From: an uncultured Verrucomicrobia subdivision 3 bacterium
GTDB lineage: Bacteria > Verrucomicrobiota > Verrucomicrobiia > Limisphaerales > UBA11358
Assembly (NCBI GenBank): GCA_903875465.1
Contig: CAIQWB010000062.1
Coordinates: 49,636-113,635, forward strand
Direction: 5' to 3'
Length of the DNA stretch: 64,000 bases
Part shown: piece after piece, positions 26,892-36,140 of the stretch
How the letters are laid out: every line of letters begins with the position of its first letter
How positions within the stretch are numbered: the stretch's first letter is position 1
The notes under the pieces: generated by a model
Databases searched by the model: none
Told to the model about the DNA's origin: nothing
The model's input: only the letters and a program-made list of their open reading frames with translations
Program-made: the position numbers and the translations under genes

Positions 26892-29800
26892 ATGGTCCCC
26901 CCCATCTGGCGTTTGACACGTGCCTGGTTTAACCGATTAAGGATTTTCCTGGCCATCGCTGGTTCAATCGGCGTGGTCAGAGCCGGGGAATACAGCGTCA
27001 CGACCTGGGGGGTGGATGAAGGCCTGCCGCAAAGCTCGGTGACCGACATCGCCCAGACCCCGGACGGGTTTATCTGGGCCAGCACGCTAATGATGGGATT
27101 GTCCCGCTTCGACGGTGTTAATTTCGTTAATTTTAATTCGGCGAACACGCCCGAAATGATTAATTCCGGCATCCATCGGCTACTGGTGGACAAACGGGGA
27201 AATCTTTGGGTGAACGATTCCACAGGTAATTTGCTGTTGCGACAGGACAATGGGTTTATCAAGGTTGGGGAGGGCATCAAATTAGGGGTTTTGGTGGGCG
27301 AACATGATGGCACGGTTACTTTTTCCACCCTGGACGGGGAATTGGTGCTCGGGCGACATGGGGAGGGGCGAGAGTGGGGCTGGCGGCATTTTAAACCGCC
27401 ATTCGACGGACGGATCAGTTTTTTTCAGGACGTGGGTGGCGTGCCGTGGTTTTTACTCTCCACTGGAAAAATCGGACGTTTTATCGGGGATAAATTTGAA
27501 CTCCTGGATGCGCCCACGGGGCTGGCTGGCAGCAAAATCCAATCGCTTACGAGCACGGCATCTGGGCAAATTCTGGTTGGCACAGACAGGGAACTGGCGC
27601 GGTGGGAAAATGAAGCATTTGTGAATTGCAGCCCCGGTGGGACGAACATATCGGTGCGGCGCATCATCCCCGTGGCCCAAGGATTCTGGGTGGAGACTGA
27701 TGATAAAATCTGGTTCTTCGATGGCAGCCGTTGGAGTGAGCCGGTGATGGGTTGGAACAGCCGGCAGGCCCCCTGGTCGCACTTTCAGTCGTTTCATGAG
27801 GATAATGATGGTGGTCTGTGGTTCTCCCTCGGGGCTGCCGGGCTGGCGCATGTGAGCCGGACGGGAAAATTCATGCGGGTGACCAGCGAAGACGGTCTGC
27901 CCAGCCAGGTGGTCCAAACCTACTTTTGCGATCATCAAGGAAATCTTTGGGCCGGCTATCATCGCGGGGGCTTGGTGCAATTGCGCAAGGAATCGTTCCA
28001 TACCCTCAACCGGGCGCAAGGATTGCAGGACACACTGGTCACTTCGGTGACCGAAGACCAATCCGGGGCGATCTGGCTAGGCAGTGCCGGCGGCTCCCTC
28101 AGCCGCTGGGCCAATGAAAAATGCGATAATTACACCCTGCCGCCCACGATCCTGCTCAGCCAAAACATGGTGGTCTGCGGCGCGCCGGACGGACGGGTGT
28201 GGATTGGCTCGGGTGCCAGCGGTTTGCTCTGGCGGGACACGGGCGGATTTCATCAGGCCGTGCCTGCCGAACAAATCCCCTTGGGCGTGCGGCAAATGAT
28301 CGTAACCCGCCATGGCGAGGTGTGGTTCGGGAATTTTGGCGGGCTCTGGAGGTACGACGGCAAAGCCCTCCAATGCGTGGTGCCCACGCATGCCACTGAT
28401 CAAGTCGTGGCCGCCCTGGCTGAGGCCTTGGACGGGAGCATTTTGTTTGGCACGCTCGGTGGGAATTTGTGCCGGTGGCAGACCAACCAGCTGGCGATTT
28501 ATCAGCCGGTGGATAATGTGCCGGCGAGCCGGATTTGGGCACTCTGCGTGGAAAGCAACGGAACGGTTTGGGCCGGGACCATGAGCGGCGGCCTCTTGCA
28601 ATTCAAGGGCGGAAAATTCCGCCGGTTTACCCGGGCGGACGGGCTGGCGGACGATGATATATCGCACATCCTGGCGGACGACTTTGGGAATCTCTGGCTG
28701 GGGTCCGGCCGGGGTGTGATGTGTGTGGCCAAGCAATCACTGCTCGCCAAAACCGAGGGTTCTCCAGCGGTTGTCTGCCGGGTGTTTGGCCGCAATGATG
28801 GCCTGCCCACGTTGGGTTTGACTCTGGAATTTGCCCCCAGCTGCATAAAAACGCATGATGGCTTGCTGTGGTTTGGCACCACCAAGGGCGGGAGCTGGGT
28901 CCGGCCCGATGACATCCGCCCCGCCGAACCCGCCCCGACGGTGATTGTGGAATCCGTCTGGACCGACCGGACGCCGCGCTTTTTTGCCAAACCCGGCCCG
29001 CCGGCGGATTTACCCCAAATAACCATCGCCCCCGGCGTGAATAACATCGAAGTTCGTTACACCGCGCCGGATTTTACCGCGCCGGATTTCATGCGTTTCA
29101 AATACCGGCTGGAGCCATTGGATGCCGACTGGCTGGACGCGGAGTCGCGGCGCAGCGTGAATTACAATCATTTGCCCGCCGGACAATATACGTTCCGGGT
29201 AACGGCGGAAAATAGCGACGGCATTTGGAATACCGCGGGCACAAGTTTTCGGCTGATTGTTCAGCCCCATTTTTGGGAGCGAAAATCCTTTCTTGTCCTC
29301 AGCTTGGTCTTGCTGGTGGGAACCAGCGCGTTGTTGGTCCGCCAGATGGCGACCCGGCGGCTGCGCCGCAAGCTCGAAGCCCTTCACCAGCAGCAGCAAA
29401 TCGAACGCGAGCGGGCGCGGATTGCGCGCGATCTGCACGATGACCTCGGCGCTGTCTTGACAGAAATCAGCGTGACCAGTGTTTTTGCCCAGAACCCCGC
29501 CCTGCCACTGCTGGAATCCCGTGGTTGCCTTCATGAAATCGACGTGCGCGCCCGCGACCTCGTACAACGAATGGATGAAATTGTTTGGGCGGTAAACCCA
29601 CGCAACGACTCGTTGGCTTCATTGGCACACTATTGTTGCCAATACGCCAAACAGTCGCTTCAACCCCTGGGCCTGGCTTGCCGGTTTGATTTGCAACCCG
29701 GACTGCCTGAACTGGTGCTCACCTCGGAGCATCGCTATAATTTCTTTCTAGCTTTCAAGGAGATCATTAATAACGTTGCCCGCCATTCGCGGGCCACTGA

Positions 29801-30029
29801 GTTGCACCTCTCCATCCACGCCAGCAACGGGCAATTGCACTTTTTAGTCGAGGATAACGGCTGCGGCTTTGTAAAAGGCCCGGAAATCGCGGGTGCGGAT
29901 GGCTTGCGGAACATCCGGGAAAGGGTTGAACTAATGGGGGGGCAATGTGACATCCGCAGCCAGCCGGATAAAGGCACGCGCGTTTTCTTGCTATTGCCCC
30001 TGCATGAATCTGGCTCCAAAGTAAGTTGA
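26892..30029 (+). CDS. Reg_prop/Y_Y_Y sensor histidine kinase (HisKA_3 type)
   Basis: A 1045-residue membrane sensor kinase. The signal/anchor lies at residues 10-32. Two seven-bladed propellers of Reg_prop repeats follow (for example GLPQSSVTDIAQTPDGFIW, then repeated G.LW.G motifs), to about residue 690. A Y_Y_Y domain (FRYK.../YTFRV) spans about 710-780, and one membrane span (FLVLSLVLLVGTSALLV) lies near 800. The HisKA_3 dimer helix follows, with RIARDLHDDLGAVL (H849), then a HATPase_c with NNVARHSRA, DNGCGF and KGTRVFLLL. This architecture is common in sensors for external polysaccharide fragments. ATG 26892 is preferred over a GTG 54 bases upstream. The cognate regulator follows after 32 bp. 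Control of the adjacent beta-helix genes is plausible but not shown. Confidence 0.93.
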   Translation: MVPPIWRLTRAWFNRLRIFLAIAGSIGVVRAGEYSVTTWGVDEGLPQSSVTDIAQTPDGFIWASTLMMGLSRFDGVNFVNFNSANTPEMINSGIHRLLVDKRGNLWVNDSTGNLLLRQDNGFIKVGEGIKLGVLVGEHDGTVTFSTLDGELVLGRHGEGREWGWRHFKPPFDGRISFFQDVGGVPWFLLSTGKIGRFIGDKFELLDAPTGLAGSKIQSLTSTASGQILVGTDRELARWENEAFVNCSPGGTNISVRRIIPVAQGFWVETDDKIWFFDGSRWSEPVMGWNSRQAPWSHFQSFHEDNDGGLWFSLGAAGLAHVSRTGKFMRVTSEDGLPSQVVQTYFCDHQGNLWAGYHRGGLVQLRKESFHTLNRAQGLQDTLVTSVTEDQSGAIWLGSAGGSLSRWANEKCDNYTLPPTILLSQNMVVCGAPDGRVWIGSGASGLLWRDTGGFHQAVPAEQIPLGVRQMIVTRHGEVWFGNFGGLWRYDGKALQCVVPTHATDQVVAALAEALDGSILFGTLGGNLCRWQTNQLAIYQPVDNVPASRIWALCVESNGTVWAGTMSGGLLQFKGGKFRRFTRADGLADDDISHILADDFGNLWLGSGRGVMCVAKQSLLAKTEGSPAVVCRVFGRNDGLPTLGLTLEFAPSCIKTHDGLLWFGTTKGGSWVRPDDIRPAEPAPTVIVESVWTDRTPRFFAKPGPPADLPQITIAPGVNNIEVRYTAPDFTAPDFMRFKYRLEPLDADWLDAESRRSVNYNHLPAGQYTFRVTAENSDGIWNTAGTSFRLIVQPHFWERKSFLVLSLVLLVGTSALLVRQMATRRLRRKLEALHQQQQIERERARIARDLHDDLGAVLTEISVTSVFAQNPALPLLESRGCLHEIDVRARDLVQRMDEIVWAVNPRNDSLASLAHYCCQYAKQSLQPLGLACRFDLQPGLPELVLTSEHRYNFFLAFKEIINNVARHSRATELHLSIHASNGQLHFLVEDNGCGFVKGPEIAGADGLRNIRERVELMGGQCDIRSQPDKGTRVFLLLPLHESGSKVS

Positions 30030-30061
30030 TGAAGTAACCCGTTTGAGCTATTGTAAATCAT

Positions 30062-30820
30062 ATGCCAAAATCTAAAAATAAATCAATGGCACCAGGCATT
30101 GATGGCGGTTTGGCGATTGTGGATTCAACTAACGAGACGCTGCCGGGGACGGGGCGTTCAACGAGCGTTGGTATTGTCGAGGACAATGCCGGTTTACGGC
30201 GGAGCCTCGTCCGGTTGATCAGTCACACCTCAGGAATGTCTTGTGTCGGCGCTTGGTCAGAAGGGGTTTCGGCCCTGGCGGAGTTACCATTGCTTAAACC
30301 CAACGTCGTCCTCATGGACATTAATCTGCCGGGAATGTCAGGAATTGAATGCACCACGCGGCTAAAGCAGCTCTGCCCCGAAACCCAGGTCATCATCGTG
30401 ACCGTGTATGAGGACAATGAAAATATTTTCCGTGCTCTGCAAGCCGGTGCCTGCGGCTACATGCTCAAGCGGGCCTTTTCGGAAAGAATACTGGAGGCCA
30501 TCTCCGAGGTTTGCAGCGGCGGTGTGCCAATGAGCAGCGAAATCGCACGAAAAGTCATTCAGGCGTTTCAAAAACCGCCGCCCCAACCTGCCAGCCAGTT
30601 GGAACTCACCAAACGGGAGTTGGAAATTCTCCAACTTGTGGCGCAAGGACTGGTGAACAAGGAGATTGGGGACCGGCTCGCCATCAGTTACTGGACCGTC
30701 AAGGCGCATGTTCGTCACATTTATGAAAAACTTCATGTGCGTACAAGGTCGGAAGCCGTCGTGAAATTCATCTCGGATAACTCCCTGGCCGGTGCACCTC
30801 GTCCCTCACTCGCGAATTGA
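30062..30820 (+). CDS. NarL/LuxR-family response regulator
   Basis: A 252-residue DNA-binding regulator, partner of the preceding HisKA_3 kinase. After a 35-residue polar N-terminal extension, the receiver domain has the acidic pair in IVEDN (E40-D41), the phosphoacceptor in VVLMDINLPG (D86) and the conserved lysine in GYMLKRA. The GerE/LuxR helix-turn-helix occupies about residues 190-245 (LTKRELEILQLVAQGLVNKEI then ISYWTVKAHVRHIYEKL). The N-terminal extension is longer than usual, and a later start is possible. Kinase and regulator are co-directional and close, so they form an operon. Confidence 0.94.
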   Translation: MPKSKNKSMAPGIDGGLAIVDSTNETLPGTGRSTSVGIVEDNAGLRRSLVRLISHTSGMSCVGAWSEGVSALAELPLLKPNVVLMDINLPGMSGIECTTRLKQLCPETQVIIVTVYEDNENIFRALQAGACGYMLKRAFSERILEAISEVCSGGVPMSSEIARKVIQAFQKPPPQPASQLELTKRELEILQLVAQGLVNKEIGDRLAISYWTVKAHVRHIYEKLHVRTRSEAVVKFISDNSLAGAPRPSLAN

Positions 30821-31718
30821 TCATTTCCGTCCGAATGTTAAAAATGCTGGTGGTCATTAGCGACTCACACCTTCATTGCAATTGGGTGTTTTTAATTATA
30901 AATTTTTTGCCCCCTAATCGATTTAATCATCTCCGGCCATCCCTCCGGGCCGCCCCCCCCGCCCCCATCCCGCACTTCAGCATCGCCCGTTTCACCATTG
31001 ATCATCCCGGCGGCAACGTCAAATGTTGGACCGTGAAGCCGCAGATGAAGCGCCATCTGATCAAAACCATGCCATCACTCGGCAATCCGGCGGCCTTCAG
31101 ACACACCCGCGCTGGACCAAATTTGCTACACCCTGCTGCTCCGCCGTGAATTGGCTGGCGGCAAGGGATCCTCAAAACCTTCCAAGGTTCAGGAAATCAG
31201 TCGGTGCAGATTAATATAGCCCCCTTCCTGGAAGCCCTGGAGATCATCCTCCCTGCCAAATCCTGAACATGGTCATCCGAACCTGCATCCTCACTCTGGC
31301 CGATGGCAAAAGCCTTACCACCACCGTCGTGGCCACGTCGCCCGAGCAGGATGCCCAAATCAAGTACCCCGGCCATCCTAAACTTGTGGCCAGGATGGTC
31401 CCCGCATGTTCAAGGCCGATTTCCCCACATTCCTGGACAAATGCTTTACCGTCGTCGCTTTGGAAGGAGGCAACCAATACACCAGCCAGACCATTGGTAA
31501 ATATGGCAACTGGGCTAATTGACTTCTGCCTCCGACTGGGGACGCCAGGGTTGATTGCCGCCGTGAAATTCCCTTTGTGCTATTCATGCTGATCAAAAGC
31601 CCAAAACCCCGTCCATTTCGGCAAAAGTGGCTCAGAAGTGGCTCAGTGAAAATATTTTCTATTTTATTTCCGGAAGGGAGAAGTGCTGGAAACCACTGAT
31701 TTCATTGATCGAAACGAG
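30821..31718. other. Decayed, gene-poor stretch next to tRNA-Arg
   Basis: About 900 bp without a convincing gene. Short coding-like fragments change frame repeatedly: a piece near 31020-31150, another starting at 31269 (MVIRTCILTLADGKSLT), and one at 31405-31521 (MFKADFPTFLDKCFTVVALE onward to a TGA) in a third frame. The composition of the pieces is gene-like, but stops and frame changes break them. A C-run (CCGCCCCCCCCGCCCCC) lies near 30950. The position against a tRNA gene suggests the residue of an old insertion, though no integrase or attachment-site duplication was found. Confidence 0.4.
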
Positions 31719-31795
31719 TGGTGCACCCAAGAGGAGTTGAACCTCTAACCTGCTGATCCGTAGTCAGCCGCTCTATCCAATTGAGCTATGGGTGC
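31719..31795 (-). tRNA. tRNA-Arg (anticodon ACG)
   Basis: Read on the minus strand, the acceptor stem GCACCCA pairs with TGGGTGC. The D-stem is GCTC/GAGC. The anticodon stem GCTGA/TCAGC encloses the loop CTACGGA, giving anticodon ACG (read as inosine-CG after deamination). The T-arm is AGAGG-TTCAACT-CCTCT, the discriminator is A, and an encoded CCA follows. All stems are perfect. Confidence 0.97.
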
Positions 31796-31891
31796 AACCA
31801 AAGGGACGAGCAGATTAGCCGGGTATGGCAGTTACTGCAAGTTTTTTCCTGAGAATTTATTATGTCTTCGGGTTTATAGCTTGGTCGTTGA

Positions 31892-32806
31892 TCAAGCTTC
31901 GCCCCAGAGCTTTTTAATGTGTGCCACGCCGTTACGGGCACTGGCTTCCGAAAGTGAAGGGCTGAATTCAAAGACTTTAATATGGTGCGGTTTGACCTGC
32001 GGGGCCAGTGCCGCAAAATTGATCATGCCGGTGCCCGGGGAGCAATGGTCCTTGGTGGGGAACTGCACGTCGTGAATATGAAAACCTGCCAAATGCTCTG
32101 CCAGCGACGCCAGGTGGGCGGCATGGTCGATGAACCCGAGGTTTTCCTTGATTTGGGCATGGCCGGTGTCATGCCAGTACACCAATGCCGGACTGCCGGC
32201 CTCGTAAAATAACTCAGCAAAATCACTTTCCACCGGCAGTTCCTGCAGAGCCTCGCGCACTTCAATACCCAGCTTCAGATCGCGTTTTTCTGCTTCCGGC
32301 AAAAATCGCTTTAAAGTAGCGATGGCCCGGGCAAACGCTTTTACCTTTTGGTCCTCGCGTTTCTTCGCGGCCTCGGCGCAGAGCTTGATATATTTGGGCG
32401 AGTTTTTCTCGCCACGCTCCAGCATCTCCGAGAGTTTACCCGTGTAGTCCTTCAGATCCATGCTGCCGAAATGCAGCACCACGAGCTGGGCCTTGACCCG
32501 GTTGGCAAACTCCAGCGTCTTGAGGGTGTGGCGCACCGCCAAATCCTGGTCGCGGGGTTTGTCCGAACTAAATTCGTAAAGATTGGGAGCCGCATGGGTG
32601 ATGCCCATGGGCAGGGGACAGAAATTGTGCAGCGTGGAAATTTTAATCTCCCCCGCCTCCACCGCCTCCAGAATGCCCGGCAAGAGGCTTACGCGGATGC
32701 CGTGACTCAGTTCGGCGTATTCAAATCCCAAATCCCGGATTTCGCGCAGCATCGCGCGGCCATCCGTGTGCCGGTGGGAATTCCAGCAGGTCGAAAACGA
32801 ATACAT
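31892..32806 (-). CDS. Sugar phosphate isomerase/epimerase (xylose isomerase-like TIM barrel)
   Basis: A 304-residue cytoplasmic TIM-barrel protein of the AP-endonuclease-2/xylose isomerase-like superfamily. Visible barrel signatures are an N-terminal strand with YAELSHGI, the segment STLHNFCPLP near 60, LVVLHFGSMD near 110, LGIEVREAL near 185, YWHDTGHAQ near 215 and GFHIHDVQFP near 245. The Glu, Asp/His and His residues of these motifs match metal-ligand positions in the superfamily. The exact substrate is unknown. The start at MYSFSTCWN is chosen because it enters the first barrel strand directly and the 17 upstream residues look non-native. It lies downstream of rpsU on the same strand, 60 bp away. 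Confidence 0.85.
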   Translation of the reverse strand: MYSFSTCWNSHRHTDGRAMLREIRDLGFEYAELSHGIRVSLLPGILEAVEAGEIKISTLHNFCPLPMGITHAAPNLYEFSSDKPRDQDLAVRHTLKTLEFANRVKAQLVVLHFGSMDLKDYTGKLSEMLERGEKNSPKYIKLCAEAAKKREDQKVKAFARAIATLKRFLPEAEKRDLKLGIEVREALQELPVESDFAELFYEAGSPALVYWHDTGHAQIKENLGFIDHAAHLASLAEHLAGFHIHDVQFPTKDHCSPGTGMINFAALAPQVKPHHIKVFEFSPSLSEASARNGVAHIKKLWGEA

Positions 32807-32866
32807 AGGGGCAAAAGAAAGCCGGGCGCATGACGACTCATACGCCCGGCGCGGCAAATTTGCAAA

Positions 32867-33064
32867 TTACAAATCGGCGTAACGGGCGGTCAACATCGCG
32901 GAAAAGCGGGCGACTTTTTCCTTGCGCCGACGCTTCTCACTCGGCTTTTCAAAATGCCGGTGATTGCGAACAATCTTTAGCGTGCCTTCACGGTCGACTT
33001 TTTTCTTAAGCCGGCGCAACGCACGATCCACAGGTTCACCTTTTTTCAGTCTAATTTCAGTCAT
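32867..33064 (-). CDS. rpsU: 30S ribosomal protein bS21
   Basis: A 65-residue basic protein with the bS21 signature: an N-terminal EIRLKKGEPVDRALRRLKKK, then KIVRNHRHFEKPSEKRRRKE and a short C-terminal tail. It binds the small ribosomal subunit near the 16S 3' end and helps mRNA selection. Length and charge are normal. A good Shine-Dalgarno (AAAGGAAG) lies a few bases upstream of the ATG, and a clear promoter lies about 70-95 bp upstream. Confidence 0.97.
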   Translation of the reverse strand: MTEIRLKKGEPVDRALRRLKKKVDREGTLKIVRNHRHFEKPSEKRRRKEKVARFSAMLTARYADL

Positions 33065-33130
33065 CGCAACTCACTTCCTTTCTTGGGCGAGGTGTTCCCC
33101 TCACAAACGGGGCTCGCAGAGCGAACGTCA

Positions 33131-33158
33131 AAAATAGCTTTTTTAATTAAAAAGTCAA
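33131..33158 (-). promoter_or_regulatory. Sigma-70-type promoter for rpsU
   Basis: On the minus strand, TTGACT (33153-33158), a 16-bp AT-rich spacer and TATTTT (33131-33136) lie 67-94 bp upstream of the rpsU ATG. The leader between them is GC-rich and contains the AAAGGAAG ribosome binding site. Confidence 0.65.
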
Positions 33159-33188
33159 CGAGTTAAAATTCGCAAAATCCTCAACAAC

Positions 33189-34298
33189 TCATCGCCCCGT
33201 CGCGTCAAACACCACGCAAACGGGTGCGCCGACCTCGGTGGTTTGATCGGTGGGGGAGAGTCCGCCAGTGGCCTGGTCAATCTTCAGGACGGCGATTTTG
33301 TTCTCGGACTGGCCGCCAACGAGCAGCCAATGGCCGGAGGGATCCAGCGCAAAACCGCGCGGCACTTTTACTTGCGCTGGGGCGCTTTGTATCCAGGTCA
33401 GCCGGCCATCGTCACCCCGGGCATAAACGGTGATGGTTCCGCAGCCGCGATTGGACACGTACAGCCAGCGACCGTTGGGGTGGAAAAAGATTTCAGCAGT
33501 GGTCACGCCATTGGTGTCGGCGCCCGGTGGCAGGGTCGGCAAGGTTTGAATGGGCTCCAGTGCGCCGCCGGACGGGTCACGCTTAAAAACCGTTACATTA
33601 CATCCCATCTCGCCATTGACATAGGCAAACCGGCCATCGGGCGACCAGGCCAAGTGGCGGGGACCGCTGCCGGGGAGCACCTGGGCAAACGGTGGCTCGG
33701 AGGGGGTCAGGCCACGACTGACTGGATCGTAATTAAAAATATAAACATGATCCGTGCCCAAATCGCAGGCATACACCCGGCGGTTTTCGGGATCGTGGTA
33801 CATGGAATGCAGGTGCGGCCCGGTCTGGCGGAGCGGATTTGGCCCAGTGCCGCTTTCTTGAATGAGGGCGGTGCGGTGGTCCAGGGAACCATCCGGCTTG
33901 AGGGCAAACGCGGTCACATTTCCCTCGCCATAGCTGGCCAGAAAAATGGTTTGGCCGCTGGCATCCACCGACACATGGCAAGCCACGCTACCGGAGGGCA
34001 GTTGATTCAATAGCGACAAATGTCCGCCCGCTTCCTTTTTAAAAGCGTAAACTATGCCTTGATTGCCCTCCGCGCAGGCATAGAGCACTTGTCGATCAGG
34101 TGAAAAGGCCAGGAAACTGGGGCTCTGGGCCTTGGTGGCCAGGGTTACCGGTCCGAGTACGCCGGTACGGGTTTCCAAGGTGCCAGTGTAAATGCCCTGA
34201 CTGGGAGACTTTACCGTGTAAGTGCCGAGATAAAAACGCACCGGTTCCGCCATGGCGGCAAGGCTCGAGAGGATTAAAATGGCAGTGATTGACTTCAT
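33189..34298 (-). CDS. Secreted lactonase-family seven-bladed propeller (6-phosphogluconolactonase-like)
   Basis: A 369-residue protein with a signal peptide (residues 1-17, LSSLAAMA). The Lactonase/YbhE-type propeller shows blade motifs FYLGTYT, PSFLAFSPDRQVLYA, GPHLHSMYHDPENRRVYACD, GSGPRHLAWSPDGRFAYV and GWLYVSNR-like segments. In E. coli the family member hydrolyses 6-phosphogluconolactone, but secreted homologues probably act on other lactones or only as propellers. The gene is monocistronic in appearance, with rpsU downstream on the same strand under its own promoter. A second in-frame ATG lies six bases upstream (34304); the signal peptide is unaffected by the choice. Confidence 0.88.
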   Translation of the reverse strand: MKSITAILILSSLAAMAEPVRFYLGTYTVKSPSQGIYTGTLETRTGVLGPVTLATKAQSPSFLAFSPDRQVLYACAEGNQGIVYAFKKEAGGHLSLLNQLPSGSVACHVSVDASGQTIFLASYGEGNVTAFALKPDGSLDHRTALIQESGTGPNPLRQTGPHLHSMYHDPENRRVYACDLGTDHVYIFNYDPVSRGLTPSEPPFAQVLPGSGPRHLAWSPDGRFAYVNGEMGCNVTVFKRDPSGGALEPIQTLPTLPPGADTNGVTTAEIFFHPNGRWLYVSNRGCGTITVYARGDDGRLTWIQSAPAQVKVPRGFALDPSGHWLLVGGQSENKIAVLKIDQATGGLSPTDQTTEVGAPVCVVFDATGR

Positions 34299-34371
34299 GA
34301 CCATGCAGTATGTGGGGGTAGGAATGTTTTATGTTTGCGCACGGGAACAAAGCTATTATGATATGGCCGCG

Positions 34372-34527
34372 ATGAATTTTGCACTGGCTTTCTTAAGTTT
34401 TGTGGTGTTTGCCTTTTTTCTGGGCTGGGGCATTGTGCTGCTCATGACCGGCTCCCCGTGGTTGCTGGTTCTATCACTGCTGGTGTTTCTGGGTGCCTTC
34501 ACCAAATTTGGTTGTTTATCGCAGTAA
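34372..34527 (+). CDS. Small two-span membrane protein, unknown function
   Basis: A 51-residue protein that is almost entirely hydrophobic: one span near residues 4-25 (FLSFVVFAFFLGWGIVLLM), a short GSPW turn and a second span near 29-45. The helical-hairpin design is non-random and argues for a real small membrane protein. The start at MNFALAFL is chosen as the last ATG before the first span; the frame extends upstream into the divergent lactonase gene, where it is not expected to be coding. No homologue is recognised. It converges with the subtilase gene. Confidence 0.5.
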   Translation: MNFALAFLSFVVFAFFLGWGIVLLMTGSPWLLVLSLLVFLGAFTKFGCLSQ

Positions 34528-34555
34528 TCGCAATCTTGCTGACGGCAGTCGGCGA

Positions 34556-35917
34556 TTACTTGGCGGGTACCACGAATTTTTGTTGCATGGAATTCTGGAT
34601 TTGCGTCCAACCATCACAATTAGACGTTTTTGTTCCCGTTGCCACTCCGGTGGCATAAGCCGTCGATACTGAAGTGCCCTCTACCACATATGCTTGCGAT
34701 CCCAAGTAGATTACACTTGTTCCGGGCAGGGCCATGTCAATAAAACTACCATAATTGGCATAAGGTGCCAGCTGACCTTGCTGCGTAGCGGTGACTGCAT
34801 TGACTCCAGGAATGGCCGCCGGATAGGTCGGAGAGTTAACGGGCTGATTTCCAGCAGCGGCAAAAATAAGAATCCCAGAGGCTTGGGCCTGCTTAATTAC
34901 ACTATCCAAAACGGCGCTGTCCGCCGGACTGCCCAGACTGAGGTTCAAAATATTAGCCCCATTGTCAACCGCCGCCTGGATCCCCACGGCAACATTCCAA
35001 CTGGTGGTGGTTTCGCTGGCACCATAAACATCCACGGGTAAAATCTTGGCCGAAGAATGGCCGCCCGAGGCTTGGGCGATGGCGTTTAAAATCGGCTGGG
35101 CCATGGCAGTGGCGTGAGTAGGGGTGGAGCCAAGGGGACCTGGATCACCCGCCGTCGAGATGGGTTTAAGTATAAAAGGTGCCAAGTCGGGATTAAGCGT
35201 TTGGATTGGGGTATCCACCAAACCAACCACTACATTACAAGGATTATTGTCCGACGGCGGATCCAATTTGAGTGAAGTTTGGGGTGGAACTGAGGTTCCA
35301 CTGGGGACGGTCTGTACTGGGGGGGGCGGTTCGAAGTTGTAATTATAGTCCACGGCCTGCACATCGGGATTTGCCTTCAATTGGCCAAGTGCGGCGTCGG
35401 TGGCGGCGGCATCGGGGAATTGCAGCAGGTAAATGCCCAGTTTGTCGTTGCGATCCACGATTTTGGCACCAACGGCCTTGGCCAGGGCATCGGCATCCGT
35501 ACCGGGCTTTAATTTTACCATCAACTGGTTGGGGACATGCGTGGCGGCTTTGCGGGTGACCACCGGTTTGGTGGCATTTTGCATGGAGGTGAGAAACACA
35601 TACAGGGAGGTGGGGCCGTTGGTTTGGGGCACCAAGGCAAAGTTCAAATCACCAAATACCATTTTCAAGGCTTCGCCGGCAGGCAAGCCTTTGAATTTGG
35701 TGGAAACCAGTTTATCGGTGCCGGGCTCCACATAAATATGCCAGCCGGTTTTATGGGCCAAATCCTCAAGAAAGGGCCATAAGTGCATGCCACGCACATC
35801 GGCATCCACTTGATCGGTGTTGGTATTCCAAATCAAGCCATTCACCGCCCGGACCGGCGTGGCCAATAACACTAGTGCCAACGCCAGGCCGAACTGCAAC
35901 TTATAAAGGTTTTTCAT
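34556..35917 (-). CDS. Secreted subtilisin-like (S8) peptidase with an N-terminal STN-like domain
   Basis: A 453-residue exported protease. A signal peptide (to about residue 24) is followed by an STN/secretin-like short domain at about 40-110 (VRGMHLWPFLEDLAHKTGWH...KGLPAGEALKMVFG). A fervidolysin-type propeptide lies at about 128-195 (QLMVKLKPGTDADAL...), and the S8 domain at 225-440. Catalytic candidates are D235 in VGLVDTPI, H268 in THATAMA, N357 in AAAGN and S416 in GTSVSTA. The contexts of Asp, His and Ser depart from the usual DTG, HGTHVAG and GTSMAAP, so activity or specificity may be atypical. The STN-peptidase combination is unusual. The gene stands alone between converging and diverging neighbours. 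Confidence 0.85.
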   Translation of the reverse strand: MKNLYKLQFGLALALVLLATPVRAVNGLIWNTNTDQVDADVRGMHLWPFLEDLAHKTGWHIYVEPGTDKLVSTKFKGLPAGEALKMVFGDLNFALVPQTNGPTSLYVFLTSMQNATKPVVTRKAATHVPNQLMVKLKPGTDADALAKAVGAKIVDRNDKLGIYLLQFPDAAATDAALGQLKANPDVQAVDYNYNFEPPPPVQTVPSGTSVPPQTSLKLDPPSDNNPCNVVVGLVDTPIQTLNPDLAPFILKPISTAGDPGPLGSTPTHATAMAQPILNAIAQASGGHSSAKILPVDVYGASETTTSWNVAVGIQAAVDNGANILNLSLGSPADSAVLDSVIKQAQASGILIFAAAGNQPVNSPTYPAAIPGVNAVTATQQGQLAPYANYGSFIDMALPGTSVIYLGSQAYVVEGTSVSTAYATGVATGTKTSNCDGWTQIQNSMQQKFVVPAK

Positions 35918-36140
35918 GACTTCTTAGGGTGATATTGACAGTTAAAGCAGGGAATTGGTCAATAATTATTCCCGGCATTTCCCGAATTGGCGGCCCGGTT
36001 CGCAAAACCTGCAAGATTTCGATCGCGGATTCGTAATGGTGTTTGTTGGACTGGGCCCTGACTTGCAGGTTTAGCATATTAGGGTTAACTTAATTATCGG
36101 AAGCAAGTTCGGACTCCCGGTCCATATAAAAAACAAATTT

